From positions 1,525,001-1,589,000 of the forward strand of contig NZ_JBGNFV010000001.1 in NCBI RefSeq assembly GCF_041449215.1: a DNA stretch of 64,000 nucleotides, written 5' to 3'. Origin of the DNA: Roseivirga sp. BDSF3-8. Lineage in GTDB: Bacteria > Bacteroidota > Bacteroidia > Cytophagales > Cyclobacteriaceae. The number at the start of each line of letters is the position of its first letter. Within the stretch, counting starts at the first letter, position 1. Under the pieces are notes generated by a model, which saw only the letters and a program-made list of their open reading frames with translations, did not search any database and had not been told where the DNA came from. Below are positions 9,089 through 18,880 of this stretch, piece by piece. Both the position numbers and the translations under genes were made by a program.

Positions 9089-10225
9089 TTATTCCCAAAA
9101 ATCAGGTTTGACATTTGTACTGTTAGCCACCGGTATCCGGCAGTCTTCCGGAATAAAGTACTCTACATAGAATGGAAAAGGAATGTCAAAAGGGTCAATA
9201 GATACTCCTGAAGTAGAGGAGCCAGCTGCCATAAAGTACCCTAGCACCTGCCCTTCATCAGGATCATCAGCGAAAATATTTCCCTGAATATTGGCCGGAG
9301 GCGAGTCGAATAATGTACCTGCATTCTCTAATTGCTGCTTTATCCTGAACCAGTAATCGTAACTGCGATCGGACAGTTTTAGCAAGCTTGCCTTCACATA
9401 GACTCTATCGATAAACTCATTATTGATTTCTACGAACCCTACATCTGTCGTGATGGTATTTCCTTCAATAAACCGGTCATTTACGAGACCGAATGTATTT
9501 CCCTTTTTCGTAACATAGCACTCACAGCATGTACAATCGAACGCAGGACGATACACTATGGCGAAGACAGTATAATCTCTTACCCAGCCACTACAAGGAG
9601 GCGGAGCAGGTATAATCTGCCTCCTGTCCCATGGGGCCTGTATGGTTTTTCGTTCCGGCTGGGTAATCAGCTTATAAATTCTCTCCCAGTTCAGCAGGAA
9701 GTAGTCTTCCCCCGGGCTGTCCTGAAAACTGGCCTCAACCTGAAAGCCGTCTACATCAGTTAAGATACCTGCTTCACTGTATCTGGGTACTTTTCTGAAT
9801 TCATAACTTACTTCGTCAATTTCGGGAGCCTCCCTTATCACCTCAGGCTCAGAATGATAACTTTTACCATTCTCAAGCTGGACAGTAATATAATATTCCT
9901 CTCCTGCCCGTCCCTGCATACCAAAAGTATCTGTCTGGTATACACCTTCTTCAATCTCTTGTAGCAGTTCGCTCTCCCCACTCCCGGAATGCAGGGTAAC
10001 CCTGGCTCCACTGACCCGGGGAATACCATTCAGGTTTTCGATATACGGAGAGCTCCTGGTAATGTTTACTTCATAGGGTGGCGGCTCATTTGTCACACGG
10101 CCATATATCACTAGCTTCCTTTCTCCTTTACTGTTGACTCCATCCAGCTCATCCACACAACCTAAAGGGAATATAAGGCTGACAAGCAGAAACGATTTTA
10201 CTATCAGATTAAAAAACTGCTTCAT
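9089..10225 (-). CDS. DUF4249 family lipoprotein (first copy)
   Basis: The 378-residue protein starts with a clear lipoprotein signal, hydrophobic residues 11-21 and FPLGC with the acylated Cys at 23. The mature part begins with the DUF4249 hallmark KLVIYGRVTNEPPPYEVNI and carries a CTCCECYV cysteine cluster near residue 225, also present in its downstream paralogue. The C-terminus is STNVKPDFWE. It stands about 57 bases downstream of the receptor gene. The two copies probably arose by tandem duplication and diverged widely while keeping the cysteine cluster. A ligand-binding partner role for the receptor is inference from context. Confidence 0.82.
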   Translation of the reverse strand: MKQFFNLIVKSFLLVSLIFPLGCVDELDGVNSKGERKLVIYGRVTNEPPPYEVNITRSSPYIENLNGIPRVSGARVTLHSGSGESELLQEIEEGVYQTDTFGMQGRAGEEYYITVQLENGKSYHSEPEVIREAPEIDEVSYEFRKVPRYSEAGILTDVDGFQVEASFQDSPGEDYFLLNWERIYKLITQPERKTIQAPWDRRQIIPAPPPCSGWVRDYTVFAIVYRPAFDCTCCECYVTKKGNTFGLVNDRFIEGNTITTDVGFVEINNEFIDRVYVKASLLKLSDRSYDYWFRIKQQLENAGTLFDSPPANIQGNIFADDPDEGQVLGYFMAAGSSTSGVSIDPFDIPFPFYVEYFIPEDCRIPVANSTNVKPDFWE

Positions 10226-10281
10226 CTTGTGTGGCTTTAGTGTTTTAAAAAAACATAGCTGTCAAAGAATCGGTATGCTGA

Positions 10282-12969
10282 TCAGAACTTGAAATTATAG
10301 GTGACTGATGGAAATGGCACACCCAGCACAGAGAACTTGTATGCCTGGGGAGGGCTACCTTCAAAATCCTGAAAAAACACGGAATATGGATTCTTACGAC
10401 CATATACATTATATACTGCAAAGGTCCAGCTGTCCTCGTACTTTTTACTTAACCTTAAATTAGGCTCATAAGTAAATGAAATGTCAAGCCGGTGATAAGG
10501 CGGGGTCCGGTAGCCGTTACGGTCAGAATAGTCATTAATCACAAACCCTTCTATTTCATACCTGGCTTCAGGTGCTGTGTAAGCCCTACCACTACTGTAA
10601 ATGACATTTGCTCCCAAGGTCCACTTCCTGGATATCTGATAGTTACCCACAACTTTAAGGTCATGGGGCCTGTCCTGATTTGCCGGATATTTATTCCCGT
10701 CATTTATCCTTGATTCAGGATTTTGACCGTCAAATTGTCTCCAGGTACGTGAATAGGTGTAACTGGCCCAACCTGTTAGTCTACCCTTATTCTTCTTTAA
10801 CAATAACTCTGAGCCGTAGCTCCACCCCTGGCCTTGCAGTAGGTCAGTTTCCAGGTAGGGGTTCAAAATCAGGTTTGCCCCATCCTTAAAGTCTACTACA
10901 TCCTGAATGTCCTTATAATATACCTCCAGTGAAACCTCATAAGTATTATCCTTAAGGTTATTAAAGTAGCCTACGCTATACTGGTCTCCGACCTGTGGCC
11001 TGAAATATTTACTACTGGGAAGATAAATATCCAGCGGTGATATGGCCAGGGTATTAGACACCAGATGTATGTATTGCCTCATGCGCTGGTAGCTGGCTTT
11101 AAGGCTGGAAGATGCTCCGAGTTTGTAGCGAAGGGAAACGCGAGGCTCTATACCGCCAAAGCTGGCAATAGTTTCCCAGTCACTAAATAGTTGAGTACCG
11201 GCTATAGTATTAAGGGTACGGTTCTCATTATTCTCATATAACGTTATCTCTCCTGGCCCCATGGCGTTAAACCGGGAGTACCTCAGCCCAACCATAGCGG
11301 CCCACTTCTCACTTATCTCAAAATCATCCTGAATATATGCTGAAGCTTCCAGAGCCTTTTGGCTGTCCAATGAGAAAGGATTTACGGCTGATTCGCTGCC
11401 ACTGGGAGTAATAGAACCGGGTTCAAACTGGTATAGCAGCCCTTCAAGCCCCCCGGTAATATCATGCCCTGCCAGGCTATACACCATTCGCCAGTTTGCC
11501 TTCTGGTAATCAATCCGGTATTCGAGATCAAACCCGAGGCTTTCATCCGGACTATTTACCTGATAGCTGTAGTTACCGTCTGTCAGGGCGAGCTCAGTAA
11601 ACAGATTTTCATTTATCAGCCTTCTGAAGCTTAAGGTATTATTAAAGGTACGCCACCGGTAGGTTGTATCGGATGCATAAGAAAAACGGTCCCCACTGAT
11701 ATATGAGGTCAGATTAAGCTTAGTCCGGCTGTTGAAATCATGGCTAAGTTTAACCGTACCGTCATAGAACCCTGCCGAACTATTGCGTATATCTACGTCT
11801 TTAACGGCTCTCAGTAGCCAGTCAGAGTAAGTAGCTCTGCCTGCTACCAGAAAACTGGTTTTGTCCTTAATGATAGGCCCTTCTACTGCCAGGCGGCTTG
11901 TGACAAGCCCTATACCACCCTGGGCATGGATAGCTTGCTTATCGCCTTCACGCTGGCGTATGTCAAGTACAGACGATACCCGCCCCCCATATTCTGCAGG
12001 TACACCACCACGATAAAAGGTCACGTCACGAACGGCATCTTTATTAAAGACAGAGAAAAAACCAAAGAGGTGCGAGGGATTGAAAATGATAGCATCGTCC
12101 AGAAGAATAAGGTTTTGATCGGTAGAGCCTCCTCTTACGTTAAATCCGCCAGACCCCTCACCTACTGTACTGACTCCGGGAAGCAACGTAATACTTTTTA
12201 CGACATCCACTTCACCAAGAAAGGCTGGCATGTTCTCGATGGTTTCTATAGTTAGCTTTTGCTTGCCTACACTGGTGCTTTCCACATTTTGTTGAAGCCT
12301 CTCACCTTCTACTACAACCTCCCCTAGTTCCACTGGCTTCTCAAAAAGGTTGACATCCAACGTGCCGTCCTGATATATCTGAACATAGTATTCTTCCGCT
12401 TCCAGGTTAAGGGTACTAAATCTCAGCAGATATGCTCCTGATTTTAGCCTCACAGTATACCGGCCACGGTTATCGGTTACGGAGCCTGTACCGCTATCAC
12501 TCACTTCCACACTGGCCCCGGGTATACGATCTGCCGTCTTTCCTTCTCGTACCACTCCACTGAGGGTAACTTCTTTACCGGCCACGTAGTCAGCCGGATT
12601 ACCGATCAGTACGCGTTCAATATTTGAGGAAGTCACATAGTCTTCCATCTCCTGCCTCTCCTTCTCCTCCTCAGGGTTTTTAAGCAAAACCACAGCATAC
12701 GGTTCCGGCTGTAAAAAGGCAAACTCAGTTCGCTTGAACATTTCCTCCAACACCAGATCGAGGGGGGCGTTTTCATACTTTAAAGACAGGGTCTGCCCTT
12801 CAAGCCATCCTGACTGATAAAAAAAGCGAATACCAAAGTGAGCCTCAAGTTGACTGAATACTTCGCTCAGAGGGGTATTATTAAACGTACCTGTAAAATT
12901 CGACTGTCTTTGTCCATATGCAATGGAGGTTAGGGTGCAAATTATCAGGCAGAGCAGTAACTTTCTCAA
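10282..12969 (-). CDS. TonB-dependent outer-membrane receptor with STN and carboxypeptidase-regulatory domains
   Basis: The 895-residue protein has a signal peptide (to about residue 19) and an STN domain at roughly 24-105, with FNNTPLSEVFSQLEAHFGI. A CarboxypepD_reg beta-sandwich follows (VTLSGVVREGK onward, about 132-212), then a plug domain carrying GGFNVRGGSTDQNLILLDDA and FYRGGVPAEYGGR, and a C-terminal beta-barrel ending VTYNFKF. The STN domain is often tied to anti-sigma (FecR-like) signalling, but no sigma/anti-sigma pair is adjacent. It is first in the minus-strand operon with the two DUF4249 lipoproteins and the MG2-type protein. The imported ligand cannot be read from the sequence; the set differs from the SusCD glycan type. 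Confidence 0.88.
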   Translation of the reverse strand: MRKLLLCLIICTLTSIAYGQRQSNFTGTFNNTPLSEVFSQLEAHFGIRFFYQSGWLEGQTLSLKYENAPLDLVLEEMFKRTEFAFLQPEPYAVVLLKNPEEEKERQEMEDYVTSSNIERVLIGNPADYVAGKEVTLSGVVREGKTADRIPGASVEVSDSGTGSVTDNRGRYTVRLKSGAYLLRFSTLNLEAEEYYVQIYQDGTLDVNLFEKPVELGEVVVEGERLQQNVESTSVGKQKLTIETIENMPAFLGEVDVVKSITLLPGVSTVGEGSGGFNVRGGSTDQNLILLDDAIIFNPSHLFGFFSVFNKDAVRDVTFYRGGVPAEYGGRVSSVLDIRQREGDKQAIHAQGGIGLVTSRLAVEGPIIKDKTSFLVAGRATYSDWLLRAVKDVDIRNSSAGFYDGTVKLSHDFNSRTKLNLTSYISGDRFSYASDTTYRWRTFNNTLSFRRLINENLFTELALTDGNYSYQVNSPDESLGFDLEYRIDYQKANWRMVYSLAGHDITGGLEGLLYQFEPGSITPSGSESAVNPFSLDSQKALEASAYIQDDFEISEKWAAMVGLRYSRFNAMGPGEITLYENNENRTLNTIAGTQLFSDWETIASFGGIEPRVSLRYKLGASSSLKASYQRMRQYIHLVSNTLAISPLDIYLPSSKYFRPQVGDQYSVGYFNNLKDNTYEVSLEVYYKDIQDVVDFKDGANLILNPYLETDLLQGQGWSYGSELLLKKNKGRLTGWASYTYSRTWRQFDGQNPESRINDGNKYPANQDRPHDLKVVGNYQISRKWTLGANVIYSSGRAYTAPEARYEIEGFVINDYSDRNGYRTPPYHRLDISFTYEPNLRLSKKYEDSWTFAVYNVYGRKNPYSVFFQDFEGSPPQAYKFSVLGVPFPSVTYNFKF

Positions 12970-13203
12970 GATATAATGGTATTGGTGTGTTACTAAATGA
13001 GGACAACAAAGCGATAAATTTACCCTAGATACTCATAAGAAAAACTATTTTATCAATTGGCATGCTTTCATTCTGCAAATACCATTAATTATATATTGTG
13101 AAAAAATGATGCGGGCTCCCTTAAATGAAGTATCAGAACTTAAGAAAAGGGCGTTATGAGCCCCGGATATCTTTTATAAACAGGGAAATTTTTAATTTGC
13201 CGC

Positions 13204-14448
13204 ATGCAAAACCCTCTGCGTGAAGTAGGAAGTATAGATCTTTATGAAAAGAAAGGGCCTCTGAAGTGGGTCATTACAGGAATTGCTGCCCTCATTGCTC
13301 TTGCCTCTCTGTGGTATACGAATAACCTGGTATCCTCCTTAAAAGAACGTGAGCAAAAGACGATTGACCTTTTTGCAAAAACAATAGAATACACCATCCA
13401 GGAAAGTAACAGTACAAATATCCTGTTGCTGTTCCAAGAGATTATTGTCAGTAATGAGGATATCCCGGTCATCAGGACAGATGAGGCGGGTTACCCTGTT
13501 GAGTATAAGAACCTGAAGCTTCCGGATGGGATCAGCGAGGAAGAAAAAGAGGAATTGCTTTTTGAAGAATTAGATGCCATGCGTGAGGAGCATGAGCCTA
13601 TACCTATTACTTACCTTGATGAAAATGGCCGGGAGGGTACCTTTGGGTATGTGTATTATCAAAACTCATTCACCCTAACGCAACTTCAGTACTACCCATT
13701 TGTCCAGTTGTCAGTGATTGCAGTCTTCGGGCTGCTCGCTTATCTGGCATTTAATTTCAGTAAACGTGCTGAACAGAACCGTGTGTGGGTGGGTCTGGCA
13801 AAGGAAACCGCCCACCAACTGGGCACACCCCTTAGTAGCCTTATGGCCTGGCTGGAATATATGCGTGCTGATGAAAAACTGTATGACCATGAAATAGTAA
13901 GTGAACTTGAAAAGGACATCTACAAACTGGAGATGATCACTTCCCGCTTTAGTAATATCGGTTCTGTACCGGTACTGAAGGAGGAGTCTGTTCCTGACAT
14001 TATCCATTCAACTGTGAGCTATCTGCAGAAACGAATCAGCCGAAAGGTTCAGTGGACAGTTACTTCTCACCCGGCATCCGTAGAGGCGCTAATGAATCGT
14101 CCGTTATTTGACTGGGTTATTGAAAACCTTTGTAAAAATGCGGTAGATGCTATGGACGGTACGGGTAAAATAAGTATTAGTATTCTTAAAGGTAACGATA
14201 ACCGCGTTTTTGTGGATGTGACAGATACGGGCAAAGGTATACCCAAAAATAAGGTGAGGCAGGTATTTAACCCCGGCTATACCACAAAGCGACGAGGCTG
14301 GGGTCTGGGGCTTACCCTGGTGAAACGGATAGTGGAGAACTATCATGGGGGCCGAATCTATGTAAAATCATCTGAACCTGGTAAAGGCACCAGCTTCCGC
14401 ATTGTCCTCCAGGGTACATCCAATGGTGTAAAAGAAGCCGTCAGCTAA
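13204..14448 (+). CDS. Membrane-bound sensor histidine kinase (orphan)
   Basis: The 414-residue protein has a first membrane helix at about 21-43, an extracytoplasmic region of about 120 residues, and a second helix at about 166-185. The dimerisation/phospho-acceptor box is ETAHQLGTPLSSLMAWLEYM, with His204 as the likely phosphorylated residue. The ATPase domain follows: N-box ENLCKNAVDAM, G1 DTGKGIP and G2 GWGLGLTLVKRIVENYHGG. No response regulator and no HAMP domain are visible, so the partner must be elsewhere. The reading frame begins only about five bases after an AT-rich TTAATTTG box, so a very short leader is possible. The signal sensed is unknown. Confidence 0.88.
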   Translation: MQNPLREVGSIDLYEKKGPLKWVITGIAALIALASLWYTNNLVSSLKEREQKTIDLFAKTIEYTIQESNSTNILLLFQEIIVSNEDIPVIRTDEAGYPVEYKNLKLPDGISEEEKEELLFEELDAMREEHEPIPITYLDENGREGTFGYVYYQNSFTLTQLQYYPFVQLSVIAVFGLLAYLAFNFSKRAEQNRVWVGLAKETAHQLGTPLSSLMAWLEYMRADEKLYDHEIVSELEKDIYKLEMITSRFSNIGSVPVLKEESVPDIIHSTVSYLQKRISRKVQWTVTSHPASVEALMNRPLFDWVIENLCKNAVDAMDGTGKISISILKGNDNRVFVDVTDTGKGIPKNKVRQVFNPGYTTKRRGWGLGLTLVKRIVENYHGGRIYVKSSEPGKGTSFRIVLQGTSNGVKEAVS

Positions 14449-14515
14449 TCAAAAAGGGCTTTAAATGAACCATCCGGCGGGAGATTATATGCGGGGCCAA
14501 ATTTTCTTCTACTGC

Positions 14516-14546
14516 TTTGTTTAAAAGGATTAATGCCTTAGTTTTG
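14516..14546 (+). promoter_or_regulatory. Bacteroidota-type promoter for atpD
   Basis: TTTG at 14516-14519 and TAGTTTTG at 14539-14546, separated by 19 bases, match the -33 TTTG / -7 TAnnTTTG consensus of the Bacteroidota primary sigma factor. The predicted start point is near 14553, about 40 bases upstream of the atpD ATG. Confidence 0.7.
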
Positions 14547-14568
14547 CATTCGAATTTTTGAATGCTAG

Positions 14569-16098
<1,530 letters not shown>

Positions 16099-16149
16099 AA
16101 GACATAAGGTCAATACAGGGCGGTGAATAGCCGCCCATGCCTTTAAAAT

Positions 16150-16416
16150 ATGAGCAACATGTTACTTGAAATCATAACGCCTGACAAAAAGGTATTTCAG
16201 GGTGAGGTAAGCTCTGCTACATTTCCCGGTAGTGAAGGATCATTCCAGGTTCTCATGAATCATGCACCCCTCATTTCTTCTCTTACAAAAGGCCCCATCG
16301 TGTACGATGCTACGGGTAGCGGAAGAGCTGAAGTTACCATAGATGGCGGTATCGTAGAAGTACTGGACAATAAGATCATTGTGCTGGCTGAAAAAGTAAT
16401 TGACGCGGAAGCGTAA
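16150..16416 (+). CDS. atpC: F-type ATP synthase subunit epsilon (short form)
   Basis: At 88 residues this is just the N-terminal beta-sandwich domain of epsilon. It starts LLEIITPDKKVFQGEVSSAT and includes FPGSEGSFQVLMNHAPL, the strongly conserved core. The C-terminal helical hairpin that inhibits ATPase activity in E. coli is missing, as is usual in Bacteroidota. It lies downstream of atpD and ends just before a strong terminator, so the two form a closed two-gene transcript. The call is secure by motif and position. Confidence 0.93.
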   Translation: MSNMLLEIITPDKKVFQGEVSSATFPGSEGSFQVLMNHAPLISSLTKGPIVYDATGSGRAEVTIDGGIVEVLDNKIIVLAEKVIDAEA

Positions 16417-16442
16417 AACAGATATCTTATTGTAAACAAATT

Positions 16443-16475
16443 AGCCTCGCATATTTTTTATGCGAGGCTTTTTTT
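16443..16475. terminator. Strong terminator after atpC
   Basis: AGCCTCGCATA and TATGCGAGGCT (16443-16453 and 16459-16469) form an 11-bp stem with a 5-base loop followed by seven T. It closes the atpDC unit. The next gene ends on the opposite strand at 16474, so it may serve both directions. Confidence 0.9.
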
Positions 16476-16800
16476 ATGGCTTTCGCTTAAAACCGAATAA
16501 CCTGAGTATTCCGTAGATCATTCTTAGTACAAAGTCTCTGAAAAACCGGTATTGTCCGACCAAGGCTCCATAGGCAATCAATACCACCTGGTATATTGGC
16601 AGAATCAGTAAAATATAGAGAGTGGTCCGAAGCCACCCCTCCCCTATTCCCAGGTACTCAAGGAATGCTATCACCGGCTTCTTTATCTCCAGAATAGTAA
16701 ATCCTGTAGCGGCAAAAACGCATAGAATCAACAGCACCTGCCAGACAGAGGTAACTCCCCATCTCCTCTTAAGCTTATTAATGATACCTGAATCAGACAT
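16474..16800 (-). CDS. Small two-helix membrane protein (resembles DUF6787)
   Basis: The 108-residue protein has hydrophobic helices at about 20-40 and 58-82 and a basic tail ending LFGFKRKP. The segment RRWGVTSVWQVLLILCVFA followed by a KKPVIAFL motif resembles small Bacteroidota membrane proteins grouped as DUF6787. No enzymatic residues stand out. It converges on atpC, and the IS200-type insertion lies just upstream, so the insertion may have separated it from its original promoter or operon. The function is unknown. Confidence 0.65.
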   Translation of the reverse strand: MSDSGIINKLKRRWGVTSVWQVLLILCVFAATGFTILEIKKPVIAFLEYLGIGEGWLRTTLYILLILPIYQVVLIAYGALVGQYRFFRDFVLRMIYGILRLFGFKRKP

Positions 16801-16817
16801 ACCCTTTAAAAATATAA

Positions 16818-17385
16818 ATTACCCCCACCAAAGGAGGGGGTTTTCAATGGTTATTACCCCCAAAGGGGGATAGTCAGTTATCGAATAGCGGGATATCTAT
16901 ATCCCCATCCTCTTTCTTATCTTCCTTCTCCTGATACTTAACATACCGCTTTATCTTTTCTTCATCTATGCCTACCGTACTTACAAAATAGCCTCGTGAC
17001 CAAAAATGATTGCCCCAATAGGGTTTTCTGCGAAGACTCTTGAAGTTCTTAAACATCATGATCGCTGTCTTACCCTTGAGAATACCCATGAAGTCTGATA
17101 CACTAAGTTTCGGAGGTATACTACATACCAAATGAACGTGATCTGGCTGAATGTTCAACTCTTCTACCTTGACCTCCTTCCATTCACATATCGTCTTTAT
17201 CTTATTCTCCAACGTATCTGCAACAATATCACGAAGTATACGGTGGCGGTACTTCGGGGTCCATACTACATGATAGACACAATAGTAAAAGCTATGCGAT
17301 AGCTTACGATACTTGCTCATTCCACAATATACCCCTACTGGCATAGCCCTCAAACATGACCACCGTCTAAGACGGTGGTTTTAAT
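16818..17385 (-). mobile_element. IS200-type insertion sequence (single tnpA, hairpin ends)
   Basis: A lone Y1 HUH transposase gene is flanked by foldbacks typical of IS200/IS605 ends. Upstream of tnpA is a perfect hairpin with 9-bp arms (17359-17367 with 17371-17379, loop TAA). Downstream are two C5/G5 hairpins (about 16821-16841 and 16857-16869). No tnpB is present. Exact cleavage points cannot be fixed by eye, so the limits are approximate. Confidence 0.75.
16874..17320 (-). CDS. tnpA: IS200-family Y1 transposase TnpA
   Basis: A 148-residue HUH single-strand transposase that excises and integrates ssDNA through a 5'-phosphotyrosine link. The metal-binding HUH motif is QPDHVHLV (His61 and His63), and the catalytic tyrosine is probably Tyr126 in KIKRYVKYQE. 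The N-terminus SKYRKLSHSFYYCVYHVVW is typical of the family. The frame opens earlier at a TTG, but the ATG at 17320 fits family starts. Length and motifs are complete, so the element may still be active. The last 15 residues are unusually acidic (KEDGDIDIPLFDN). Confidence 0.9.
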   Translation of the reverse strand: MSKYRKLSHSFYYCVYHVVWTPKYRHRILRDIVADTLENKIKTICEWKEVKVEELNIQPDHVHLVCSIPPKLSVSDFMGILKGKTAIMMFKNFKSLRRKPYWGNHFWSRGYFVSTVGIDEEKIKRYVKYQEKEDKKEDGDIDIPLFDN

Positions 17386-17397
17386 TCGATTAATAAA

Positions 17398-17426
17398 AAA
17401 GGAACCCCATAACCTGAGGTTCCTTT
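17398..17426 (-). terminator. Terminator of the lipoprotein gene at 17453-18049
   Basis: AAAGGAACC and GGTTCCTTT (17398-17406 and 17418-17426) form a 9-bp stem. Read on the minus strand it is followed by a T run, and it lies about 27 bases beyond the stop. Confidence 0.8.
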
Positions 17427-17452
17427 CTGTATTGTAATTACGTATTGAATCC

Positions 17453-18049
17453 TTACAGAACTTCAAGGAGAATAAATACCAGGCCTACTACAAACAGAAT
17501 AGCGCCTATAGCTCCTAATACACCACCACCAGCTATAAGAAGCAGCACGAGGCCCACCGCGCCAAGTATAATGCCTGTGCGCATATCCCGCGTTACTGCA
17601 TCGGCTTTTTCAGCCTTAAGCACTTCTTTTTTATAGCTCTTAGCCTCCTTCTTCACCCATTTCTTAACCTCTTTCTTCTCCTTTTTGCTAAGGTTTTTAA
17701 ATGCTTCTACGGCCTCTTCGCGGGTTTTTGACCCTGCTGCAATATCCTTTACAAACTCAGGAGCATCCTTGGTGCGGTCAATGCGCTCATCCACGCTTTC
17801 TAACACGGGATCATTATCTGTAGAAACAGAAAGGCTTGCAGTCTTATTTACAACAGGCTCTATGCTTTGCGCATTAAGGTCTTCAGCCTTACTTTGAGTT
17901 GGAACTGCAGATTGTGTTTCTGTCGGACGGTGCGTCTCAGTTTTGAACACATAACTATCACGGGAAACTTTATAGGAGGGTTGACAGGCGTATACCAATG
18001 GTACAAAAATAAGTGCCGTGATGACGCGGATGTATAATGACTGCTTCAT
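17453..18049 (-). CDS. Lipoprotein with a C-terminal membrane hairpin, function unknown
   Basis: I chose the internal ATG at 18049, which gives a 198-residue protein with a lipoprotein signal (MKQSLYIRVITALIF...VYAC, Cys22). A Ser/Thr-rich linker follows, then a highly charged lysine/glutamate helix (KNLSKKEKKEVKKWVKK) at about 115-140. Two hydrophobic segments end the chain (IILGAVGLVLLLIAGGGVLGAIGAILFVVG-like composition). The arrangement of an acylated N-terminus plus a glycine-rich hydrophobic C-terminus recurs in uncharacterised Bacteroidota proteins. No catalytic motif is visible. A terminator follows and the rluA-like gene is on the same strand upstream, but the 84-base gap suggests separate transcription. 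Confidence 0.7.
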   Translation of the reverse strand: MKQSLYIRVITALIFVPLVYACQPSYKVSRDSYVFKTETHRPTETQSAVPTQSKAEDLNAQSIEPVVNKTASLSVSTDNDPVLESVDERIDRTKDAPEFVKDIAAGSKTREEAVEAFKNLSKKEKKEVKKWVKKEAKSYKKEVLKAEKADAVTRDMRTGIILGAVGLVLLLIAGGGVLGAIGAILFVVGLVFILLEVL

Positions 18050-18133
18050 TTGAGGAATCTGATGAAATTGGTTTGATACCAAAAAAACGCAGTTACACCA
18101 TTAAAAACAAATGTTAATTTACCCTAATAGGCA

Positions 18134-18880
18134 TTAATACAGATGCTTGAGGTTTTTATCCTTAACCTGTGTTTTCTCCAGGGTGAGGAATTGCTCCCAA
18201 AATTCAGTATTCGGTACTCCTCCATTTACTTTAACCGGCTCTTTTTTTACCGGATGGATAAAGTCAAGATGCTTGGCGTGAAGGTTAATACTGGCATCCT
18301 GATTGGGCTTACTGAAGCCATACTTGATATCCCCTCGGATAGGGCATCCGATAGTGGCCAGTTGAACTCTGATCTGGTGAGGACGACCTGTAATGGGGTT
18401 TACTTCCAGTAAAAAGTGGTCATTAAGCTTGCCCATAAGGGTATATTTCAGCTCAGCTTTTTGGCTGCCAGGTACTTCCTCTTCATAAGCCGTGGTCACA
18501 TTGCGGGAGGGATCTTTTTTGAGCCAGTGTATCAGTTTGCCCTCTGCATAAGGGGGTTTTTTCTTTACAATAGCCCAATAGGTTTTATTTATATGGCGAT
18601 TTCGGAATAACTTATTCATCCGCTCCAGCCCCTTGCTGGTTTTGGCAAGTACTACCAGTCCACTTACGGGCCTGTCGAGGCGGTGAATCACCCCGCAAAA
18701 TACATTGCCGGGTTTATCGTATTTTTCTCTTATGTATTCTTTTACCCGGTCAGCCAGTGGGGTATCTCCTGTTTGATCGCCCTGCACCAATATCCCTGCT
18801 TTTTTATTAACAATAATGATGTGGTTATCCTCGTAAGCGACAGTAAACCAACGGGCATATTTTTTGGTCAGGGCGTCCAT
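18134..18880 (-). CDS. RluA-family pseudouridine synthase
   Basis: A 248-residue enzyme converting uridine to pseudouridine in RNA. The catalytic motif is HRLDRPVSGLVVLAK, with Asp near residue 69, and the C-terminal GRPHQIRVQLATIGCPI is also diagnostic. There is no N-terminal S4 domain, so it belongs to the short RluA/RluC-like group and not to RluD. The target (tRNA or 23S rRNA) cannot be read from the sequence. Its first base overlaps the last base of prfC, which lies upstream on the same strand, so the two translation-related genes appear coupled. Confidence 0.88.
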   Translation of the reverse strand: MDALTKKYARWFTVAYEDNHIIIVNKKAGILVQGDQTGDTPLADRVKEYIREKYDKPGNVFCGVIHRLDRPVSGLVVLAKTSKGLERMNKLFRNRHINKTYWAIVKKKPPYAEGKLIHWLKKDPSRNVTTAYEEEVPGSQKAELKYTLMGKLNDHFLLEVNPITGRPHQIRVQLATIGCPIRGDIKYGFSKPNQDASINLHAKHLDFIHPVKKEPVKVNGGVPNTEFWEQFLTLEKTQVKDKNLKHLY

